This document shows positions 5,575 to 10,149 of a DNA stretch of 10,149 nucleotides, piece after piece. A program made the translations under genes and the position numbers. The first letter of the stretch is position 1. Every line of letters begins with the position of its first letter. The notes below the pieces were generated by a model. The model did no database searches. It had not been told where the DNA came from and worked only from the letters and a program-made list of their open reading frames with translations. The stretch is taken from the NCBI GenBank assembly GCA_945952575.1, contig CAMFIY010000081.1, forward strand, positions 1 through 10,149. The letters are read 5' to 3'. This DNA comes from an uncultured Leucobacter sp. Its GTDB lineage: Bacteria > Actinomycetota > Actinomycetes > Actinomycetales > Microbacteriaceae.

Positions 5575-6444
5575 ATGTTCACTTCTCGCCTTCGTTCCTC
5601 ACCTCGCCGCGCGCTCGTCGCGCTCGCTGCCGCCGTGGCTGCTGTCACAGTGCTGGCTGGCTGTGGTGCCTCCTCCACGCCGCCCCCAGCGGCGCAGACT
5701 CCGGTCGAGTTCGGGCACATTCATGCTGTGGTGCCCGAGGCCGGTACCACGATCCTCGTCGGCACCCATATGGGCCTGTACCGAGTTGATGCCGAAGGCT
5801 CCGTCCAAGGTCCGTTGGGTGGCTACGACTTCGACGTGATGGGCCTGACCCTCACGGACGGCGCTCTGATCGCCTCCGGGCATCCCGGCATGAACACGCC
5901 TTCGGAATTGGGGTCACCGAATCTCGGCATCATCCGCAGCGAGGACGCCGGGCAGAACTGGGAGCCGGTCGCGTTCACGAGCGAGGAGGACTTCCACGTC
6001 CTGACCGCCGGCCCCGATGGGCAGGTGTATGGGATCGGGTCGAGCAGTCCCGCGCTACAGATCAGCGGCGACGCCGGAAACACCTGGACGGCTGGCAGCG
6101 AGATAACCGCCGCTGATCTTGCGGTCACCGCAGACAGCACGGTCTATGCGGCCACCCCAAGCGGGCTGTTCGCCAGCCAGGACAACGCTGCTGCCTTCGG
6201 ACTGGTCGCTGATGCACCCACGCTGTACCTGCTCGAAGCGGCCGGCGACCAGCTAGTCGGTGTCGATACCGATGGGCAGCTCTGGCGACGCAGCGGCCAG
6301 GCGGCGTGGACGCCGATCGGAACCGCGGAAGGCACCGTCGCAGCTCTCGGTCTTGCCCCGTCAGGTGTCGTCTATCTCGTGGACGACCGCGGCATCGTCG
6401 CCCTCGACGGCGACCAGGCCACCACCATCCTGCCCGCCCTGTAG
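5575..6444 (+). CDS. F510_1955-type beta-propeller lipoprotein
   Basis: This 289-residue protein carries a lipoprotein signal with lipobox L-A-G-C30. The mature part looks like a BNR/sialidase-like beta-propeller: two clear Asp-box motifs (SEDAGQNW and SGDAGNTW), a degenerate third (SQDNAAAF), and repeated strands of the type TVYAATPSGLF. The start of the fold, FGHIHAV followed by VGTHMGLYRV, and the later DFHVL fit the group labelled F510_1955 family, which is called a glycosyl hydrolase by fold only; I see no evidence that it cleaves sugars. Members often stand beside copper genes, and His/Met residues in GHIHAV and GTHMG could contact metal. The start at 5575 is chosen for GAAAGG about 8 bases upstream; an earlier ATG-like start (5482) has neither this site nor signal-peptide form. 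It is 32 bases from the ATPase gene, suggesting a shared message. Confidence 0.82.
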   Translation: MFTSRLRSSPRRALVALAAAVAAVTVLAGCGASSTPPPAAQTPVEFGHIHAVVPEAGTTILVGTHMGLYRVDAEGSVQGPLGGYDFDVMGLTLTDGALIASGHPGMNTPSELGSPNLGIIRSEDAGQNWEPVAFTSEEDFHVLTAGPDGQVYGIGSSSPALQISGDAGNTWTAGSEITAADLAVTADSTVYAATPSGLFASQDNAAAFGLVADAPTLYLLEAAGDQLVGVDTDGQLWRRSGQAAWTPIGTAEGTVAALGLAPSGVVYLVDDRGIVALDGDQATTILPAL

Positions 6445-6476
6445 GGCTGGGCTGAACACCAGTCATAGGAAACGCC

Positions 6477-8948
6477 ATGAACAAGAAGATGAACACCGTC
6501 GTCCTACAGGTGGCAGGTCTGCATTGGGCCTCCTCCTCACAGCTCGCCGAGAAGACCCTGGGGCGACAGCCCGGAGTGGCCGCCGTCGAGATGAACCCGG
6601 TCGCGCAGACCGCGAATGTCACCTACGACCCCGAGCTGACATCTGTCCAGCAGCTCCGCGCCTGGATCACCGAGTGCGGATTCCACTGTGCCGGACAGTC
6701 CGTGCCGCAGCACGTCTGCCACCCCAGTGACGAGCCGCACGCCTCGCGCTCGACGGCCCCTCCCTCCCCCCACGACAGCGCGCCGCAACATCACCACCAC
6801 GGAGCAACCGGCGACACGGGGCACGATCACTCCGCCCATGCCGGCCACGACATGGCGCTGGCCTCGCCGGAGCCGGCTCACGCGCATGGCGACTCGGCAC
6901 CGGCGACCGCGCAGGATGTGATGGGGCACGGCGGCCACCACGGCGGCATGTCGATGGACGCGATGATCCGAGACATGCGCAACCGTTTCCTGGTCGCGCT
7001 GATCCTGTCCATCCCGATCACCTTGTGGTCTCCGATCGGCCGGGAGGTCATCGGCTTCACCGTCCCGGCACCGTTCGGGCTCCGCGACGACGTGTTCTCC
7101 CTGATCCTGTCGCTGCCGGTCATCTTCTACGCGGCCTGGATCTTCTTCGACGGCGCCTACCGGGCGCTGCGCGCGAAGACGCTGGACATGATGGTGCTGG
7201 TCGCGGTCGGTGTCGGCGCGGGCTGGCTCTACAGCCTCGCCATCACCCTGACCGGCGGCGGCGAGGTGTTCTACGAAGCCGCCAGCGTGCTCGCCACCTT
7301 CGTACTTCTCGGCCACTGGGTCGAGATGCGCGCCCGCGGCGGCGCGAACGACGCCATCCGCCGACTGCTGGAACTCGCCCCGGCCCGCGCGGTCGTGATC
7401 CGCGACGGCAACGAGGTCGAAATCCCCACCGCCGAGGTCGTTCCCGGTGATCTGCTGCTCGTGCGGCCAGGCGCGAAGGTCCCGACCGATGGGGAGGTCG
7501 TGGACGGCACGTCGGAGGTCGATGAGTCGATGGTCACCGGCGAGTCGATGCCGATCGAGAAGACGCCCGGCTCGGCGGTGATCGGTGCGACGGTGAACAC
7601 GGTCGGCACGCTTCGCGTGAGGGCGACGAAGGTCGGTGCCGATACTGCGCTGGCGCAGATCGTGAAACTGGTGCAGGAGGCGCAGAACTCCAAGGCTCCC
7701 GGTCAGCGGCTCGCGGACCGGGCCGCGTTCTGGCTGGTCCTGGTCGCCCTGATCGGCGGCACTCTCACATTCCTGGTTTGGTTCCTCGCCGGAGCGGAGG
7801 TACCGATGGCGATCCTGTTCGCGATCACCGTGGTCGTCATCACCTGCCCCGACGCACTCGGCCTCGCCACTCCGACCGCGATCATGGTCGGCACCGGATT
7901 GGGCGCGAAACGCGGGGTGCTGTTCAAGAACGCCACCGGCATCGAGACCGCCGCCCGGATCGACACCGTGGTGTTCGACAAGACCGGCACGCTCACCAAG
8001 GGCGAGCCCGAAGTCACCGCCTATCTCGCGGTCGGCACCGACGACCTGGACCTGCTGTCGTTCGTCGTGGCCGCCGAGCGAGAATCGGAGCACCCGCTGG
8101 CGAAGGCAATCGTCGCCTACGCCGACGCCCGCGACATCCCACGCCGCGTTACGACCGCGTTCCGCAACATCACCGGGCAGGGCGCGGTCGCGACCGTCGA
8201 CGGACATCGGGTCGTGCTCGGCAACACCCGGCTGATGGCCCAGGAGCGAATCGACACCAGCCAGATCGACGCCGCACGGGAAACCCTCGCGGCAAGCGGG
8301 CGCACCGCGATCATGTTCGCCATCGACGGCGACATCGGCGGAGTGATCGCACTGGCCGACGCACCCCGCGAGACCGCGAAAGCCGCGATCGACGCCCTCC
8401 ACGAAGCCGGTATCGAGGCCGTCATGCTGACCGGCGACAACCAGCCCACCGCGCAACGCATCGCCTCGCTGCTGGGCATCGACACCGTGATCGCCGACGT
8501 GCTGCCCGAAGACAAATCCGCCAAGATCGCCGAACTGCAGACAGCTGGGAAGAAGGTCGCGATGGTCGGCGATGGCGTCAACGACGCCCCCGCTCTCGCC
8601 CAGGCCGACCTCGGCATCGCGATCGGCGCCGGCACCGACGTCGCGATCGAAACCGCCGACGTCGTTCTCATGCGCTCCGACCCACTCGACGTGCCCGTCG
8701 CGCTGCGGATCGGCAAGGGCACCCTGCGCAAGATGCGGCAGAACCTCGGCTGGGCCATCGGCTACAACGCCATCGCGCTGCCCATCGCCGCCGGTGTGTT
8801 CTACCCGAGGTTCGGGATCATGCTCACCCCGGAAATCGCGGCGATCAGCATGTCCGGCTCCAGCGTCATCGTCGCAGTCAACGCCCTGCTCCTCAAACGA
8901 CTCCGACTGCCGGATCAAGTGCGGTCTCAAGACGAGATGGCCGGATGA
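6477..8948 (+). CDS. P1B-type ATPase, probable copper exporter (CopB-like, CPD motif)
   Basis: This 823-residue heavy-metal ATPase probably pumps copper out of the cytoplasm using ATP. Order of parts: a degenerate metal-binding domain (about 5-68) in which the usual CxxC is replaced (GLHWASS, 14-20); a segment with C67, C71 and C81; a His-rich stretch (about 82-158, with HHHH and GHGGHHGGM); helices from about 170; the actuator motif T354-G-E-S357; the channel motif T-C457-P-D459; the phosphorylated D501-KTGT; H539-P540; and G698-D-G-V-N-D703. The final helices contain GYNAI and MSGSSVIVAVNALLL, closest to the CopB-type pattern. The His-rich N-terminus also suits CopB, but that group usually has CPH and CopA has CPC; here the third residue is Asp. 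I recall actinobacterial relatives with the same N-terminal features, so this is probably a subfamily rather than a chance mutation. The ATG at 6477 has AGGAA about 7 bases upstream. Metal specificity (Cu(I), Cu(II) or other) is not certain. Confidence 0.9.
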   Translation: MNKKMNTVVLQVAGLHWASSSQLAEKTLGRQPGVAAVEMNPVAQTANVTYDPELTSVQQLRAWITECGFHCAGQSVPQHVCHPSDEPHASRSTAPPSPHDSAPQHHHHGATGDTGHDHSAHAGHDMALASPEPAHAHGDSAPATAQDVMGHGGHHGGMSMDAMIRDMRNRFLVALILSIPITLWSPIGREVIGFTVPAPFGLRDDVFSLILSLPVIFYAAWIFFDGAYRALRAKTLDMMVLVAVGVGAGWLYSLAITLTGGGEVFYEAASVLATFVLLGHWVEMRARGGANDAIRRLLELAPARAVVIRDGNEVEIPTAEVVPGDLLLVRPGAKVPTDGEVVDGTSEVDESMVTGESMPIEKTPGSAVIGATVNTVGTLRVRATKVGADTALAQIVKLVQEAQNSKAPGQRLADRAAFWLVLVALIGGTLTFLVWFLAGAEVPMAILFAITVVVITCPDALGLATPTAIMVGTGLGAKRGVLFKNATGIETAARIDTVVFDKTGTLTKGEPEVTAYLAVGTDDLDLLSFVVAAERESEHPLAKAIVAYADARDIPRRVTTAFRNITGQGAVATVDGHRVVLGNTRLMAQERIDTSQIDAARETLAASGRTAIMFAIDGDIGGVIALADAPRETAKAAIDALHEAGIEAVMLTGDNQPTAQRIASLLGIDTVIADVLPEDKSAKIAELQTAGKKVAMVGDGVNDAPALAQADLGIAIGAGTDVAIETADVVLMRSDPLDVPVALRIGKGTLRKMRQNLGWAIGYNAIALPIAAGVFYPRFGIMLTPEIAAISMSGSSVIVAVNALLLKRLRLPDQVRSQDEMAG

Positions 8949-8988
8949 TCGTGATGAGAACCGTGACCGGCTACCGGATCTGACCTGC

Positions 8989-9012
8989 GTCAGCGGCATC
9001 GTCGGCGCTGGC
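8989..9012 (+). terminator. Weak hairpin after the ATPase gene
   Basis: GTCAGCG (8989-8995) pairs with CGCTGGC (9006-9012), including one G-T pair, with a 10-base loop, about 40 bases after the ATPase stop. It may end the plus-strand operon, but it is short and has no U-tract. Confidence 0.3.
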
Positions 9013-9058
9013 GACAGTCATCACGAGTTGGTCTTGAAGACGCTATGGCACGGTCAGA

Positions 9059-9982
9059 GTGAACGGATTAGTCCCCGCGGGGGAGATAACACCGTATGCG
9101 CCTTTGCTGGCCCGTACCCGAACGATTCACCGGTCAGTTGACCCGGTCAGGTACGACTGTGTCACGGTGATCGTTGTGCGCGATGGATCGGCGACCGTGT
9201 TCAGCGAGTTCGGACAGCAGCCAGTCAAGGTCGGTGATGTGATCCTCCTCGGTGCGAACGTCCTATGCGGTTCTCAGCCCGAGAAGCACGTCACCGTCTC
9301 GACTGTCTACCTCGACACCGACTACGTGCTTGATCAGGTGCGTTGGCAATACTCCGGCTTCATTCGGGATCGCCTCGATGCGCAGAGTTTCGCAGACAAC
9401 ATCTATACCGAGCCGGCGCAGGTTCTAAGCTTGGGTGAAGCTCGCGCAGGAACGCTAATGCCCTGGCTGGATGAACTGGTCGAGTTGAGCATCGACGGGG
9501 GTTTCGCCCGGCACTTCTTCCGGATGCAGGCACTCTGGTTCTCAATCGCGCATGTGGTTTGCCCGCTCATCAAGGTTTCGCCGGTACGGCTCTCGGAGAC
9601 GCAGCGGGCGCACACTCGAGCTACGTTGCCACGGGATCGCAGGTTCGCGCCGTTACGAGTCGAGGTGCGCAAGGCCGCGGAGTTGTTGCGCAACAAACCC
9701 GAACAGCGTTGGACGCTGGGCGAGCTCGCCGCCGAGGCGCATCTTTCATCGTCTCGGCTCAGCAGTGTGTTCGTGGATGCCTACGGTAAGACACCGCTGG
9801 CGTACCTCACGATGATTCGTGCGGAACTCCTGGCCAAGTACCTGCGAGAGACCGACCTTTCTGTGACGGCGGCAATGCACCGGGTGGGGTGGCATAGCCG
9901 CGGACATGGCACCGAGCTCTTCCGCCAGTACGTCGGCCTCACCCCGGGCAGCTATCGCCAGATGCGACGAAGCGCCGAGTAG
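9059..9982 (+). CDS. AraC-family transcriptional regulator
   Basis: This 307-residue protein has an N-terminal sensor region (about 30-90) with cupin-like strands (VVRDGSATVF, KVGDVILLGANVL), a helical middle (about 95-200) and a C-terminal AraC DNA-binding domain with two helix-turn-helix units. The first (about 219-241) is TLGELAAEAHLSSSRLSSVF. The second (about 267-291) reads LSVTAAMHRVGWHSRGHGTE, and the ending FRQYVGLTPGSYR is the family signature. The start is a GTG at 9059 with only a weak ribosome site; an in-frame stop at 9035-9037 limits the frame and no other start is evident. It is 110 bases after the ATPase gene and looks less GC-rich than its neighbours. Similar proteins, as I recall them, occur on actinobacterial mobile elements. 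Whether it controls the copper genes or is unrelated cargo cannot be told; its ligand is unknown. Confidence 0.85.
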   Translation: MNGLVPAGEITPYAPLLARTRTIHRSVDPVRYDCVTVIVVRDGSATVFSEFGQQPVKVGDVILLGANVLCGSQPEKHVTVSTVYLDTDYVLDQVRWQYSGFIRDRLDAQSFADNIYTEPAQVLSLGEARAGTLMPWLDELVELSIDGGFARHFFRMQALWFSIAHVVCPLIKVSPVRLSETQRAHTRATLPRDRRFAPLRVEVRKAAELLRNKPEQRWTLGELAAEAHLSSSRLSSVFVDAYGKTPLAYLTMIRAELLAKYLRETDLSVTAAMHRVGWHSRGHGTELFRQYVGLTPGSYRQMRRSAE

Positions 9983-10094
9983 CGAGAGTTGTTCCCGATC
10001 TGGCCGACCTGGTTCCGGTTATCTGGATCATCGACCCTTTGGTCCTCAACGGGTGTGCTGATCGTGTAATCCGGTAGAGACTCGCCGGGTTCTT

Positions 10095-10149
10095 TGAATT
10101 GGCCTGGTTTGAGTTCCGATCTTTATACAAGGATGGAACTACGATGCCA
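10095..10149 (+). mobile_element. Probable left end of an IS3-type insertion sequence (partial)
   Basis: Bases 10095-10119 form the second copy of the terminal repeat, beginning TGAATTGGCCTGGT and ending GTTCCGA. TG at the outer edge and CA at base 52 of the other copy fit IS3-family ends. An AAGGA at 10129-10133 and then ATG at 10144 (49 bases from the IS end) could start the first transposase frame, which the window cuts after two codons (Met-Pro). Many actinobacterial IS3 OrfA proteins begin Met-Pro, but two codons prove nothing. The orientation implied is the same as for the left copy. Confidence 0.55.
10144..10149 (+). CDS. Possible start of a gene cut by the window edge
   Basis: An ATG at 10144 follows AAGGATGGAACTACG, which contains a plausible ribosome site. 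Only two codons are visible. If the flanking repeat is an IS end, this is the place expected for the first transposase frame (OrfA). Confidence 0.3.

Noticed and set aside
6537..8999. Very long minus-strand frame (820 residues) opposite the ATPase
   Set aside because: High-GC codon bias leaves the opposite strand open. The plus frame has every P-type ATPase motif, and the minus product is a low-complexity Arg/Asp/His/Gly string.
9072..9082. CCCCGCGGGG palindrome at the start of the AraC gene as an operator
   Set aside because: It lies within the first codons and is a simple GC palindrome, expected often by chance at this base composition.
1..10149. CRISPR array, tRNA or rRNA genes
   Set aside because: No regularly spaced repeats and no cloverleaf or rRNA-like stretch were seen by reading both strands.

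Overview
The window is very GC-rich, with lipoprotein and twin-arginine signal peptides and several families typical of actinobacteria (two DUF6153 proteins, a DUF305 lipoprotein, an F510_1955-type lipoprotein, an actinobacterial type of P1B ATPase). I read it as a Gram-positive actinobacterium, probably of the order Micrococcales (for example Microbacteriaceae). The genus cannot be fixed from the sequence alone.

The content is a copper-resistance (copper-handling) island of about 10 kb in two arms. The left arm is on the minus strand. Reading leftwards it holds a DUF6153 membrane protein (3585-3127), a stretch of about 320 bases without a gene, and then a tight operon: a 38-residue membrane protein (2802-2686), an M23 metallopeptidase (2689-1928), a Tat-exported multicopper oxidase lipoprotein (1880-375) and an 82-residue two-helix membrane protein (343-95). 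The right arm is on the plus strand: a second DUF6153 protein (4191-4694), a DUF305 lipoprotein (4791-5408), a beta-propeller lipoprotein (5575-6444) and a large P1B-type ATPase (6477-8948). Between the arms lies the broken 3' end of a zinc/manganese-type ABC permease gene (4048-3698). After the ATPase comes an AraC-family regulator (9059-9982).

The likely division of labour is as follows. The ATPase moves Cu(I) out of the cytoplasm. The Met/His-rich lipoproteins and DUF6153 proteins would bind or pass on copper at the outer face of the membrane. The multicopper oxidase would oxidise Cu(I) there. The peptidase may remodel the wall around this machinery. Roles beyond the ATPase and the oxidase are inference. 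No CsoR, CopY or CueR regulator and no CopZ chaperone are visible; the AraC protein is the only regulator in view.

The island is bounded by a near-perfect 25-base inverted repeat (22 of 25 identical) at 28-52 and 10095-10119. The outer limits read ...CA at base 52 and TG... at base 10095, the 5'-TG...CA-3' ends expected of IS3-family insertion sequences. An ATG follows 49 bases inside the right copy. I infer that the window lies between two IS copies in the same orientation, that is, the passenger part of a candidate composite transposon or of an IS-carrying circle. This is the most interesting structural signal here.
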